Assembly: GCA_007571305.1 (NCBI GenBank)
Contig: RKRR01000113.1
Coordinates: forward strand, 1-64,000
Reading direction: 5' to 3'
DNA: 64,000 bases
Source of the DNA: Candidatus Poribacteria bacterium
GTDB taxonomy: Bacteria; Poribacteria; WGA-4E; WGA-3G
Shown here: positions 19,232-28,101 of the stretch, one piece after another
Numbering within the stretch: the first letter of the stretch is position 1
Layout of the letters: every line of letters begins with the position of its first letter
Translations under genes and position numbers: made by a program
The notes under the pieces: model-generated
The model's database searches: none
Told to the model about the DNA's origin: nothing
Seen by the model: only the letters and a program-made list of their open reading frames with translations

Positions 19232-19265
19232 TGTAGTGCAGCGAGGCGTGAAACCCCGCGCTACA
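19232..19265. repeat. Imperfect palindrome in the gap before the barrel gene
   Basis: TGTAG...GCGAGGCGTGAAACCCCGCGCTACA forms an imperfect hairpin. It lies in the 180-base gap between the Cys-rich gene and the barrel gene. No T-run follows, so it looks like a repeat more than a terminator. Confidence 0.4.
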
Positions 19266-19384
19266 GATCTATTAAGAATTTTCCCTGCAAACCTTTATGA
19301 AAAGAAAGCGCGGAAAAACACTATGAAAAAAGTAATGGGATCAAAGAATAGGGAAGTGCTTGAAAAATTCCTGGTGGAACGCAT

Positions 19385-19825
19385 CTAACACTGGGGTGAC
19401 GGAGGACCTCTATGGGATAGCGCGTGGTCGGGGAAAAATGTAGAGGTTAGGGGTACAGGAGAATTATTGAACGATTCCCACGGAGCAACAGGTAAAGTTA
19501 CTGTGAGAGGAAGAATCGAAATGAAAGACTGCGTAATCGATTCACGTAATCCGTGCGTATTGTATCTATCGTCCGGAAAAACAAGTTCTAAACCTTTTGA
19601 GCAGCACGGATCATCGCTCTCTGATGGCGTTTCGGTATTACTCGCCGCGCCTGTGTGGGCACTTTGGCAGCAGATCGATCGGGTATCAGCTTCCCGACCC
19701 AAGACTTTTTGCAGCACCGTGTGGCAGGACTTTTGCTCTAAAGCCGCACAAAGCAATGGGCATACCGAATAAACGTACAATAGTCCTACAAGTAGAATGA
19801 GAACTTGCCGATGCCTTCGTAACAC
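19385..19825 (-). CDS. Small secreted Cys-rich protein
   Basis: A 146-residue protein with a signal peptide ending near CPLLCAAL, then SCHTVL, SICCQS and DPCCSK: three Cys-containing pairs in 60 residues. The C-terminus ends in HRGPPSPQC. The pattern (short exported protein, paired cysteines, Pro-rich end) recalls small proteins such as DUF2946 members encoded beside copper genes, but I cannot assign it firmly. It is the first gene of the minus-strand envelope run. No good Shine-Dalgarno was seen. Confidence 0.55.
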   Translation of the reverse strand: MLRRHRQVLILLVGLLYVYSVCPLLCAALEQKSCHTVLQKVLGREADTRSICCQSAHTGAASNTETPSESDDPCCSKGLELVFPDDRYNTHGLRESITQSFISILPLTVTLPVAPWESFNNSPVPLTSTFFPDHALSHRGPPSPQC

Positions 19826-19988
19826 TGTTCGATAAACTCCGATGTTTTCGTCAGAAAGTGGGAACCAAAAAACACTTTAGGATATTATACACCACAATCT
19901 CAAAAAGTTGCAAAAAAAAAGCTTCTTCACACGATACACCAAAAATCATAAACGTGTCCGTAAAATAGACAATAAAAATTGAATTAAG

Positions 19989-20017
19989 TTGCACTTCAGA
20001 CGCGAATGAGATATACT
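19989..20017 (+). promoter_or_regulatory. Promoter of msrP
   Basis: TTGCAC (19989-19994), 17-base spacer, TATACT (20012-20017). The message would have a leader of roughly 110 bases before the GTG start. Confidence 0.65.
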
Positions 20018-20025
20018 ATTGGGCA

Positions 20026-20103
20026 AATTCCACTCTTGCACCGAAAGCATCCTGAAGTGTCGTTCTCCGTCTTCTAAGTAAAATAACAGAAGAGAGTGGA
20101 ATT
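20026..20103 (+). promoter_or_regulatory. Long-range inverted repeat in the msrP leader
   Basis: AATTCCACTCT (20026-20036) and AGAGTGGAATT (20093-20103) are perfect 11-base complements around a 56-base loop, exactly filling the leader between promoter and ribosome-binding site (GGGAGG at about 20123-20128). It could be a regulatory RNA structure or the ends of a tiny inserted element. Confidence 0.5.
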
Positions 20104-20134
20104 GTTGTCCTTATAATTACAAGGGAGGAATACC

Positions 20135-21094
20135 GTGGCGTATATTAGAATCCCAAAGGGATGGGAAATCCCTGAAAATCAGGTGACACCTGAGTCAGAC
20201 TATATCAATCGCCGAAAATTCATCAAAGATTTGGGAATAGCGAGTGCGGGCGCGTTACTCTTTTCGAGTTCAAACGCGTGCGCGCAGAATAAAGGGGTCA
20301 CCAAGCAGTTAGAACCTTTCCGTGCGCAAACACTTGCTGTCGAAAATAATGCTAACTTCACTGTAAAAAGACAGATGACTGATGAAATCATTGCTGCTAC
20401 CTACAACAATTACTATGAGTTCACCAATAGGAAAAGTACTGTTTGGAAAAAGGTGGATAAGTTCAAAACGCGCCCATGGGAAGTTGAAATATCGGGATTA
20501 GTGGAAAAGTCGATGACTGTGGATGTGGACGATCTAATCAAACAGATGCCGCTTGAAGAGCGCGTCTACCGATTTCGGTGTGTCGAAGCGTGGGCGATGG
20601 TAGTGCCTTGGATCGGTTTTCCAATGAAAGCGTTACTTGAAAAAGCTCAACCTAAGGCTGAAGCCAAATATGTTCGAATGCTCACATTTTTGGACCCTGA
20701 CATGGCACCGGAACAAAATAACGTCCGCCTGCCCTGGCCCTATTTTGAGGGATTAACGCTCGCTGAGGCAATGAACGATTTGACCTTACTCACTGTAGGT
20801 ATCTATGGACATATCTTGCCACCACAGCACGGGGCACCTATTCGGCTCATCGTCCCTTGGAAATACGGATTTAAAAGTATCAAATCCATCGTCAGTATTG
20901 AGGTGACCGATCAGAAGCCGCGGACTTTTTGGAATACGCTCGCGCCGAGGGAATATGATTTTAGCGCAAACGTTAACCCTAACGTGCCGCACCCTCGCTG
21001 GTCCCAAGCCAATGAACGGATGATTGGAACGAATGAAAGGCATCCAACGGTAGTCTACAACGGTTATGGCAGTTATGTTGCACACCTCTATTAA
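20135..21094 (+). CDS. msrP: Protein-methionine-sulfoxide reductase catalytic subunit MsrP (YedY)
   Basis: Periplasmic molybdopterin enzyme that repairs oxidised methionines in envelope proteins. A Tat signal RRKFIK is at residues 26-31, followed by a hydrophobic stretch and ACAQ. The molybdenum-ligating cysteine is C149 in RFRCVEAW. Other landmarks, such as HGAPIRLIVPWKYGFK and SIVSIE, fit the family. The start is GTG behind GGGAGG. Its haem partner MsrQ is not adjacent; electrons may come from another membrane donor. It is divergent from the envelope redox operon that starts at 19825. Confidence 0.93.
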   Translation: MAYIRIPKGWEIPENQVTPESDYINRRKFIKDLGIASAGALLFSSSNACAQNKGVTKQLEPFRAQTLAVENNANFTVKRQMTDEIIAATYNNYYEFTNRKSTVWKKVDKFKTRPWEVEISGLVEKSMTVDVDDLIKQMPLEERVYRFRCVEAWAMVVPWIGFPMKALLEKAQPKAEAKYVRMLTFLDPDMAPEQNNVRLPWPYFEGLTLAEAMNDLTLLTVGIYGHILPPQHGAPIRLIVPWKYGFKSIKSIVSIEVTDQKPRTFWNTLAPREYDFSANVNPNVPHPRWSQANERMIGTNERHPTVVYNGYGSYVAHLY

Positions 21095-21099
21095 AGTGA

Positions 21100-21182
21100 C
21101 CTAAGTTGCTACTTGTAGTATAACCTGTTAGGTTGTGCCTCTTCGGACACAGGAGACCAATACTCTACGCTACGAATGCTTC
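21100..21182. repeat. Dispersed repeat family A copy
   Basis: CCTAAGTTGCTACTTGTAG, ATAACCTGTTAGGTTGTGC and CACAGGAGACCAATACTC repeat, in part inverted, the element at 37312-37420. It lies just after msrP. Confidence 0.65.
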
Positions 21183-21266
21183 GGTATAGATATTGCGTTT
21201 GACCCAATACTTGCGGATTTCAGCCGGATGGCACCTTTGGTGCAACATGTATGGTGATGCCAGGAT

Positions 21267-22175
21267 ATGAAAAGTCTTATTTTTCTCCTATTACTATTGC
21301 CTATACTTTCCGCATCGGCAGCTTGGGAATCAATAGAAAGCCCACACTTTCGAGTCTACTATAAAGAAGGTACAGTGGATCCAGTGTCAATCCTCCAGAT
21401 TGCGGAAGATTTTTACGCTGAAATGCCTCAGTTAACACGTCTCATTCCGGCGGGAATAATTGACATCTGGGTCTGCGATACACAAAAGGAGTTTCAGGCT
21501 TCCGTTCATGCGCCGATTCACGATTGGGCAGTGGGATGCGCCTTTCCGTTAAGTCGGCGTATCGTTATCCTAAACCCGAAGCATATTGCCCTTGCGAAGT
21601 TGCAGTTAGTGCAAGTGCTACGTCATGAGATCGCACATGTCCTCTTTGGGCAATGTACACGCAAAGCCGTTAGAGAAATCCCACTATGGTTCGTAGAGGG
21701 TATTGCTATCTATTTTGCTGATGAATGGGTGCCAAGCCGCCACGAAACATTGCTGAAGCACATTTTTTCAAGATCTATTCTACCACTTCAAGAGCTGGAA
21801 CGGAGTTTTCCACGTACGCAAGCCGGAGCGGACTTGGCGTACGCTGAAAGCCAAGACACGGTGCGTTGGCTGGTCGAAGTCAAAGGTCAGGATGTGTTGC
21901 TTTCACTGATTGCCGAACTTCATGCTGGCAGTAATTTCAGTTCTGCTTTTGAAACCGTAGTTGGATGGGATCTTGCCACCCATGATATTCTTTGGCGCGA
22001 ATCGCTGACGGAACGTTATCAATGGGCATCCCTCTTTTCTAATTCCTATGTTTTGTGGGGAGGCTTCGGCGGACTTGCCCTCATTGGTTACCTCGTCTGC
22101 TGGAATCGTAGGCGACGGCACTTGAATAGACTCGCACAGCAAGAAGACACTACGGACCCATTCTTCAAAACCTAA
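21267..22175 (+). CDS. Secreted membrane-anchored gluzincin-type metalloprotease
   Basis: A 302-residue protein with a signal peptide (1-18) and a zinc-protease core: HEIAH at 120-124 and the third-ligand glutamate in WFVEG (E144), as in 'peptidase MA-like' gluzincins. A C-terminal membrane helix (about 262-280, WGGFGGLALIGYLVCW) is followed by a basic tail, so the catalytic domain would face the periplasm with the tail in the cytoplasm. Substrate unknown. The following two genes are close and on the same strand and may share the message. Confidence 0.8.
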   Translation: MKSLIFLLLLLPILSASAAWESIESPHFRVYYKEGTVDPVSILQIAEDFYAEMPQLTRLIPAGIIDIWVCDTQKEFQASVHAPIHDWAVGCAFPLSRRIVILNPKHIALAKLQLVQVLRHEIAHVLFGQCTRKAVREIPLWFVEGIAIYFADEWVPSRHETLLKHIFSRSILPLQELERSFPRTQAGADLAYAESQDTVRWLVEVKGQDVLLSLIAELHAGSNFSSAFETVVGWDLATHDILWRESLTERYQWASLFSNSYVLWGGFGGLALIGYLVCWNRRRRHLNRLAQQEDTTDPFFKT

Positions 22176-22241
22176 AACCGATTTTTAATGTGCTAAGTTT
22201 TTCTCTACCTTCCAACTGAATCATTGGTACAACTTGCTCTT

Positions 22242-23240
22242 ATGAACGTTTCTTTAATCGGCATTGCCTTCTGCTTGATCTGTCTCGCCTCCACGGCGAC
22301 CGCCCAACCCAAACTACTCGCGCAGTACTCTAATCAACTGACGCGCGATGGGCACATCGTTGTTCTACCCGATCATGGCACCATCTATATCGTTTCCGAT
22401 CTGCATGCCCATTGGGACGACTTTAACCAATGGTTACAGCTCACAAAACTGGTTGAACGAATCCAAGCGGGCGAAGATGTCTACGGATTGATACTTGGTG
22501 ATGCAGTGGATTATAAGCCCGATGAACCAAGACACCCGCCTTACGGGGATACACGCATCGTTGATCGGGTTATGGAACTCCAAAGACAGCTGGGCAATAA
22601 GGGTAAAAGGATCATCTATCTCCGAGGAAATCACGAATTCGCTGCTGCGGATGCCTATGCAATGCTCAAAAGGCAAGGGATGACGGCACAGAATCGGACG
22701 CAATTTATTCGTGCTTTATATGAAAGTCCTCTCGGTGCCTATTATAAGCAGTTCAATTTTATTGAAAGAATGACAGACGCACACTATGAATTTCTGATGA
22801 ACCTCCCAACGGTGGTTGTTGGAAAAAAAGGCTTTGTGGGTATCCATGCAGGTCCCGCGCGTTTTGTTACAAGTCTCACTGATCTGGTCAATCCGAACCC
22901 TAAAACCCTTGAGGAACTCCTTTGGCATCGTCCAGAGATCGCCTATAGTGGTGGATACACCTTAACGCATATTAAAAATTTCCTTGAAGCCATCCACGGG
23001 AATATCCTTATCGTTGGACATACCCCAATTCACTATTTTCCAAGACAGAATGTCAGAGATGGTATCGCCACGTTCGGTGAAAGCCAACTCATTTTTTCGA
23101 CAGGCTATAGCGGTCGACCCGGAATTCCTGCATATATTGAAATTGACTTGGCGGAGACATACCCGTCTGTAAATGTGCTGAAGTTAGGCAGAAATATCCA
23201 CCACCTTTATAGCGAAACCCGAAAGCCAAAATCCGACTAA
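22242..23240 (+). CDS. Secreted calcineurin-like metallophosphoesterase
   Basis: The 332-residue protein begins at ATG 22242, giving a clean signal peptide ending at TATAQ; an in-frame TTG six codons upstream is a less likely start. The metallophosphatase blocks are in order: SDLHAHWDD (D-x-H), ILGDAVD (GD), YLRGNHEF (GNHE), GIHAGP and VGHTPIH. Residue pattern is that of serine/threonine-phosphatase-like or diadenosine tetraphosphatase-like enzymes, but export points to an envelope substrate. Confidence 0.85.
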   Translation: MNVSLIGIAFCLICLASTATAQPKLLAQYSNQLTRDGHIVVLPDHGTIYIVSDLHAHWDDFNQWLQLTKLVERIQAGEDVYGLILGDAVDYKPDEPRHPPYGDTRIVDRVMELQRQLGNKGKRIIYLRGNHEFAAADAYAMLKRQGMTAQNRTQFIRALYESPLGAYYKQFNFIERMTDAHYEFLMNLPTVVVGKKGFVGIHAGPARFVTSLTDLVNPNPKTLEELLWHRPEIAYSGGYTLTHIKNFLEAIHGNILIVGHTPIHYFPRQNVRDGIATFGESQLIFSTGYSGRPGIPAYIEIDLAETYPSVNVLKLGRNIHHLYSETRKPKSD

Positions 23241-23271
23241 AGGGATACACTCGTCACAAAGACACTTCACC

Positions 23272-24168
23272 ATGCGACCCCTCATTTACGTTATGACCCC
23301 GGTGTTGATTCTTACTATCATCTTCGCTTCCCGTTTTGTAACATGGGATGCGATAAAGGGGAAAAAACCACAGGCACAAGCAGAGGTCCGAGAAGGGACG
23401 GTATTGTTGAGGACATGGGAGATTACACGCGCAATAGCGGCATTTACACGTGCTATTGAGACTGAACCCAAATATGCTGAAGCGTACGTGAAACGTGGAC
23501 TCGCCTATTACCGTGCGGAACAGTACAAATTAGCTCTCGCGGATTACACCCGAACCTTAGACCTGAATCGGTATCACGCAGATGCATACGCGAGTCGTGG
23601 CGATGCTTACCGAGCGTTAGGGAACGGACAACAGGCTATTGCGGACTATTCAGCTTCATTAAAAAAAAGATGGAACGCCCGCGTCATGCGAAGGCGAGCA
23701 CACACGCATCTTGAGCAGGGCAACGTCCAGAATGCACTCTCCGACTATAGTACTGTAATTAAGCGGCAACCGAGTGCGGAGGCTTACTATGCACGTGGGA
23801 GTGCCTATCTATCGCTTTCCAACGAAAGGGACGAAAATCGTTTAAAACTCGCTTTGGCAGATCTAAATCAGGCTGTCGATTTGGAGCAGCACTTTGCTGG
23901 TGCCTATATCAGCCGAGCCCAAGTCTACGCCCTGTCGGGGAAACAGGCATTGGCAACTGCCGATTATAGGAAGGTTGTAGAACTCTTGACCGAAATAATT
24001 CGTACATGGCAAGGTGAACCGAACGCGCTCACACAGGTCTACCTATGGCGTGCCTTTGCTTATCAAAAATTAGGCGAGATTGGTAAGGCAGAAACAGATA
24101 TCCATGAAACGTGCAAACGCGTCTTCAGTTTTTTCTTGAAAAAAATCAGAAATTGTGATATACTATAA
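23272..24168 (+). CDS. Membrane-anchored TPR-repeat protein
   Basis: A 298-residue protein with an N-terminal signal-anchor (about 5-22) and four to five tetratricopeptide repeats, for example AYVKRGLAYYRAEQYKLALAD and YASRGDAYRALGNGQQAIAD. It is a likely protein-protein interaction scaffold. The last 15 residues (FSFFLKKIRNCDIL) are unlike a TPR and overlap the promoter of the BMC genes. It follows the phosphatase by 31 bases. Confidence 0.8.
   Translation: MRPLIYVMTPVLILTIIFASRFVTWDAIKGKKPQAQAEVREGTVLLRTWEITRAIAAFTRAIETEPKYAEAYVKRGLAYYRAEQYKLALADYTRTLDLNRYHADAYASRGDAYRALGNGQQAIADYSASLKKRWNARVMRRRAHTHLEQGNVQNALSDYSTVIKRQPSAEAYYARGSAYLSLSNERDENRLKLALADLNQAVDLEQHFAGAYISRAQVYALSGKQALATADYRKVVELLTEIIRTWQGEPNALTQVYLWRAFAYQKLGEIGKAETDIHETCKRVFSFFLKKIRNCDIL
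24136..24164 (+). promoter_or_regulatory. Promoter of the microcompartment genes
   Basis: TTGAAA (24136-24141), 17 bases, TATACT (24159-24164). It lies within the last codons of the TPR gene and predicts a leader of about 155 bases before the shell-protein ATG. Confidence 0.65.
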
Positions 24169-24324
24169 GCGTGAGGTAAGGGTGAAATTTTGGCATTTCG
24201 CTTGATTTTTCCCTTTTTTCTGCGCGGATTCGCGATCAGAAAATTGCTTCTATTGTACGACTCACACATTAAAAACTTGGTTTCATTTTTGCATTAACTT
24301 TCAATAGGAGGCTATCAGAATAAT

Positions 24325-24600
24325 ATGACAGGAGAGGCATTGGGTTTAGTTGAAACGAGAGGGTTAGTTGGGAGCATTGAAGCTGCTGATGCTATGGTGA
24401 AAGCGGCAAATGTTCATCTTATTGGTTATCAGCAAATTGGTGCTGGCTACGTGACTGTTATGGTTCGCGGTGACGTTGGTGCTGTGAAAGCGGCAACGGA
24501 TGTCGGGGCCGAGGCTGCGGCGCGTGTCGGCGAAGTCGTTTCAGTTCATGTGATTCCACGTCCGCACACTGAAGTCGAAACTATGTTGCCAAAATCTTAA
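24325..24600 (+). CDS. Bacterial microcompartment hexameric shell protein (BMC-H)
   Basis: A 91-residue single BMC domain of the PduA/EutM/CcmK type that would form hexameric tiles of a protein shell. [22 protein letters not shown] at the start and [17 protein letters not shown] and the closing [10 protein letters not shown] are the classic pattern. Length is at the short end of normal. It is followed closely by pduL and a flavoprotein, so the three make a microcompartment locus. Confidence 0.95.
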   Translation: MTGEALGLVETRGLVGSIEAADAMVKAANVHLIGYQQIGAGYVTVMVRGDVGAVKAATDVGAEAAARVGEVVSVHVIPRPHTEVETMLPKS

Positions 24601-24684
24601 ACTTAAATTAGGTAGCCACGGATGCATTGAACGTTCTTTGTTCCATGGCGTTCAGTATATCCTAACCAAGAAGGCAGAACATAG

Positions 24685-25398
24685 ATGCCAGATCGTGCCC
24701 TTGTTGAGTTGATTACCCAACGTGTTGTTAATAGGCTGACGACAGATCAGGCATGTAGCGGCTGTGCTTTGCGGACTTGTGATGCAGGAAACCGCGCGTG
24801 CGATGCCGTCGCACAGCAGCAGCAGATTCCGGTGGGAGTTTCAGCACGGCATGCTCATGTAACACAGGAGCACCTCGAAATTCTATACGGGGCCGGACAC
24901 CAACTTACTGTCTATGCTCCACTCTATCAACCGGAAGCATTCGCCGCGAATGAGACGTTAACCATCGTTGGGAAACGGATGCGCGCCATTGAAGCGGTTC
25001 GTATCCTTGGTCCCGTGCGAGATTACTCCCAAGTCGAAGTTGCCCAAACGGAAGCAATCCGGCTTGGATTAAATCCACCTATTCGAGACTCAGGGGATCT
25101 TGTCGGTGCGGCCCCCATTACCCTCGTTGGTCCCGCCGGAAGCATTTATTTGGAGGAGGGGGCAATCTGTGCGACGCGACATATTCACATGACCCCCGGA
25201 GATGCTAACGCACTCGGTATTCGCGAGGACGAGCTCTTAAAAGTACACTTCCGTGGAGAACGTGCTTTAACCTTTGAAAACGTCCGTCCTAAAATTTCTG
25301 AAGATTATGTACTGCAGATGCACTTAGACACCGACGATGCCAATGCAGCAGGTTTAAAAGGTGGTGAACCTGTTGAAATCATACGTGATACCGGTTGA
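24685..25398 (+). CDS. pduL: Phosphate acyltransferase PduL
   Basis: PduL converts acyl-CoA and phosphate to acyl-phosphate and CoA inside catabolic microcompartments, recycling CoA. The 237-residue protein carries the two PduL halves with zinc-ligand histidines: VSARHAHVT (about 52-60) and TRHIHMTP (about 164-171), plus QMHLDTDDANAAG near the end. The first 17 residues (RALVELITQRVVNRL) can form an amphipathic helix of the encapsulation-peptide type, and a Cys-rich linker (CSGCALRTC..C) follows. Its presence implies an acyl-CoA-producing aldehyde dehydrogenase elsewhere in the genome. Confidence 0.93.
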   Translation: MPDRALVELITQRVVNRLTTDQACSGCALRTCDAGNRACDAVAQQQQIPVGVSARHAHVTQEHLEILYGAGHQLTVYAPLYQPEAFAANETLTIVGKRMRAIEAVRILGPVRDYSQVEVAQTEAIRLGLNPPIRDSGDLVGAAPITLVGPAGSIYLEEGAICATRHIHMTPGDANALGIREDELLKVHFRGERALTFENVRPKISEDYVLQMHLDTDDANAAGLKGGEPVEIIRDTG

Positions 25399-25430
25399 GA
25401 CTGACAGGTTTCCTAATATCTTGAGGCAGT

Positions 25431-26177
25431 ATGAATCAGGAGCTGATTGACCAGATTAAAAGAATTGTGGAAAGGGTACTGCAAGAACAAACGCAGACTT
25501 CCACGCAAATCACACACGAAAAACGACTCCTCGCTATTGTTGGTGCAACACAACTTGAGTTGGAGGAACCAATCCAGCAGCTCCATACTTGCAGACAAAA
25601 TGGATGGAAAATTACAATAATTTTGTCCGATCTTGCAACTAAAGTTACAAACCTCGAACCGATTCATACCGCATTTGGTGAAGAGAATGTTTTGCAGGAG
25701 AATGCTCTAAGAAATATAACAACTTTTTTGGAAACTTATCAGCAAATTGTCCTCCCTGTCTTCTCGTATCCGATGGCTGCGAAACTCGCGTTAAGGTTAG
25801 TGGACACCCCGTGTACCTATCTGGTGTTTGAAGCACTCTCTAAGGGGAAAAAAGTTATCGCAGCCTCTGATGCACTTCATCAAGGTGAAGTTTCCGTAAA
25901 AACGGGTCCTAGTTTTAGTCAACTTGAAAACGATTATGTAAACGTTTTGTCTGAATTCGGCGTTCAATTGGTACCAATGACCCAAATCGCCGAGTCGGTC
26001 ATAGAGAAAGTGAAGGGTTCGCGTGCTCTTGTGGAGGAAACTTTAATTAGCGCAACGACTATTTCAAACTTGGATGTGGATGTGCGAGAATTAGTTTATG
26101 CAAACCCAGCAATTATCACGCCACTCGCCCGTGAGCAGGCGAAAAAAAGAGGTATTGAACTGATACCCAAAAACTGA
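25431..26177 (+). CDS. Microcompartment-associated flavoprotein
   Basis: A 248-residue flavoprotein of the Dfp/UbiX-like fold, found in several BMC loci. The N-terminus (NQELIDQIKRIVERVL) is an amphipathic helix like an encapsulation peptide, followed by a Gln/Thr linker and the domain from about residue 30. Residues 105-125 (LPVFSYPMAAKLALRLVD) resemble the FMN-binding part. The C-terminus VYANPAIITPLAREQAKKRGIEL is characteristic of BMC flavoproteins. Its exact reaction is unknown. It is the last gene of the trio. Confidence 0.8.
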   Translation: MNQELIDQIKRIVERVLQEQTQTSTQITHEKRLLAIVGATQLELEEPIQQLHTCRQNGWKITIILSDLATKVTNLEPIHTAFGEENVLQENALRNITTFLETYQQIVLPVFSYPMAAKLALRLVDTPCTYLVFEALSKGKKVIAASDALHQGEVSVKTGPSFSQLENDYVNVLSEFGVQLVPMTQIAESVIEKVKGSRALVEETLISATTISNLDVDVRELVYANPAIITPLAREQAKKRGIELIPKN

Positions 26178-26425
26178 GAATTGGTAAAACCATTTCGTTT
26201 TCCCAATATGGGCCCACTGGTTCTTAAAGAGTGAGTCGTGATTAGGGTGTCTGAACTATTGAACTGCGCTGATTAATCCTTGATAATTCTTGAAGAAAAT
26301 TGTATCATTTCTATGACAATTTGATTAAGAGAGTTACCTTTGATACTAGCGCGTTACCGCGCTCGGTAGGTAGAGGCCGATTGGCAATACCAAACGAAGG
26401 ACACGAACATAGGAGGAGGATTCTC

Positions 26426-28036
26426 ATGAAAACCCGTATTTCTATTTTAAGTGTAGTATGCCTCATCAGTTGTTTTGCAATTACCGGGTTGTCAACCCCT
26501 GCTGCTGCGGATTATGATTACTACGCGGACCGATTGAGTCGAGAGCACCGTGTTGCGAACGATATCGATGAATGGATAGAACGTGGGAATGCGACAATAA
26601 CCGCCAGTCCGCGTTTTGAAGATGGTGTTCGACTCACCGCTTGGGCAAATGCTGCCGAGGACGCAAATAACTACGAATTCGCGATTGCCAGCGCGGTATA
26701 TCTCTTTGAAATTTCAACAGGAGCACAGTACATTGAAATTTTGGTGAGGTATCGAGGGGAGCCCCATCACCTGGAGATTGAAGACTACGAGGAACCGATC
26801 GCGGGACGTGTTTGGATTCGTAATACCCAGCGCGAGACGACTCGTCGAGGCTACCACGACGAGAACGCTAAAGAGACACGCTACGGTGATACCTTTGTCC
26901 TGCGAGCGAAAAATCGCTCTGAGCTCATTAAGATTCCCGCAGTAGGTCATGTCAAAAACGGATGGCTGGAACTCCATATAGTCGCAGAAGGTGGCGAACA
27001 ACTTGACATAGAGCATCTCGAGGTATCTACCTATCGGAGACAACCGAAGGTTAAAGTGATTCAGCGGTATACACCGACTTATCGTTGGCGTCCGTGGCAC
27101 CACTACACCTATCTCTATTTTTACGATGGCCCGATCTATTACGCGACAGACCACGACTACTATCTCCGGTGGAGTTATCCGATTTACGATCACCACTATC
27201 TCTCAATCCGCTCGCATTATGGTGGATACCTTGGACGTTACCGTAGGTATTACTCAGGTGCCTACTATCGCGGCTATTCTCCGTACTATGGTTATTACCA
27301 CAATCGCTATCGTGGCACACCGAAGGTTCATCAGCGGCGAACGCGTTTGAATCGGTGGAGCAGTCAGCATGAAACAGCGCGTCGACAATATAGCCGTAGT
27401 CGATTGGCTGCAAACAGTCGCCAAGTAGAACGTACAACGGTTCGGAGAAACATCCGTACTACGCTTGAAAACCACCGAAACCAGACACCAGCGACAACGG
27501 AACGGATTGCACGCCAGGCAGTTATCTTGGAGAAACAGCGCTCACTTGCTTCCGCATCAGCAATCCAACGAAGTAGTGTAAGACGGAGTACGTACGCTGG
27601 AAATACGCTTAGCAAACAGAGGCGTGACTTGGGTTCAACAGCACGGAACCCAAGCAATTATAGAAACTCTATAGAGACACGACGGACTACGCCACTTTAT
27701 AGACGCTCAACCTCTTCTGCGAACCGGTCATACTCGTCTGGTACAAGTAATGACTCGCGCTCAAAGTATAGGAGCTCGACATCAAGTTCGAGTTCGACGC
27801 GCTCGCGTTCAAGCGTAAGGCGTTCAACTGAGAGGTCTCGCATCAGTCGTTCGAGTTCGACATCAAGTTCGAGTTCGACGCGCTCGCGCTCAAGCGTAAG
27901 TCGTTCCTCTTCTTCTACAAAGTCTCGGTCGCGCCCGACGACATCAAGTTCGAGCACATCGCGTAGTAGCTCAAGCAGCAGCGATGACGATGATAAGCGG
28001 AGTAGAACAACGGAGCGGACGAAACGGAGACGTTAG
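26426..28036 (+). CDS. Secreted Tyr-rich/Arg-Ser-rich protein
   Basis: The ATG at 26426 follows AGGAGGAGG and gives a signal peptide ending AAAD; an in-frame start at 26300 is unlikely. Residues about 30-190 form a beta-rich domain (jelly-roll-like; ITASPRFEDGVRLTAWANAAEDANN). Then come a Tyr/His-rich stretch (YLSIRSHYGGYLGRYRRYYSG) and, from about 340, a low-complexity Arg/Ser tail with repeats of SSSSSTRSRSSV. The tail is unusual for a bacterial exported protein and is coded by an 81-base-period duplication. I do not recognise the family. Confidence 0.75.
   Translation: MKTRISILSVVCLISCFAITGLSTPAAADYDYYADRLSREHRVANDIDEWIERGNATITASPRFEDGVRLTAWANAAEDANNYEFAIASAVYLFEISTGAQYIEILVRYRGEPHHLEIEDYEEPIAGRVWIRNTQRETTRRGYHDENAKETRYGDTFVLRAKNRSELIKIPAVGHVKNGWLELHIVAEGGEQLDIEHLEVSTYRRQPKVKVIQRYTPTYRWRPWHHYTYLYFYDGPIYYATDHDYYLRWSYPIYDHHYLSIRSHYGGYLGRYRRYYSGAYYRGYSPYYGYYHNRYRGTPKVHQRRTRLNRWSSQHETARRQYSRSRLAANSRQVERTTVRRNIRTTLENHRNQTPATTERIARQAVILEKQRSLASASAIQRSSVRRSTYAGNTLSKQRRDLGSTARNPSNYRNSIETRRTTPLYRRSTSSANRSYSSGTSNDSRSKYRSSTSSSSSTRSRSSVRRSTERSRISRSSSTSSSSSTRSRSSVSRSSSSTKSRSRPTTSSSSTSRSSSSSSDDDDKRSRTTERTKRRR
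27776..27900 (+). repeat. 81-base-period tandem duplication in the Arg/Ser tail
   Basis: A 44-base block at 27776-27819 recurs at 27857-27900 with one mismatch. It codes the repeated STSSSSSTRSRSSV segments. Confidence 0.85.
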
Positions 28037-28101
28037 GACCTCATATTAGGAGTAGCATAGGTTTTGCACGCCTCTTGAGTATGTGAAACCTTTATATTCA
28101 G

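Noticed and set aside
19323..19388. 21-codon plus-strand frame starting MKKVMGSKN
   Set aside because: Too short, no ribosome-binding site and antisense to the envelope run.
27697..27957. Minus-strand frame rich in Glu/Arg/Leu
   Set aside because: It is the antisense shadow of the Arg/Ser-rich repeat tail.
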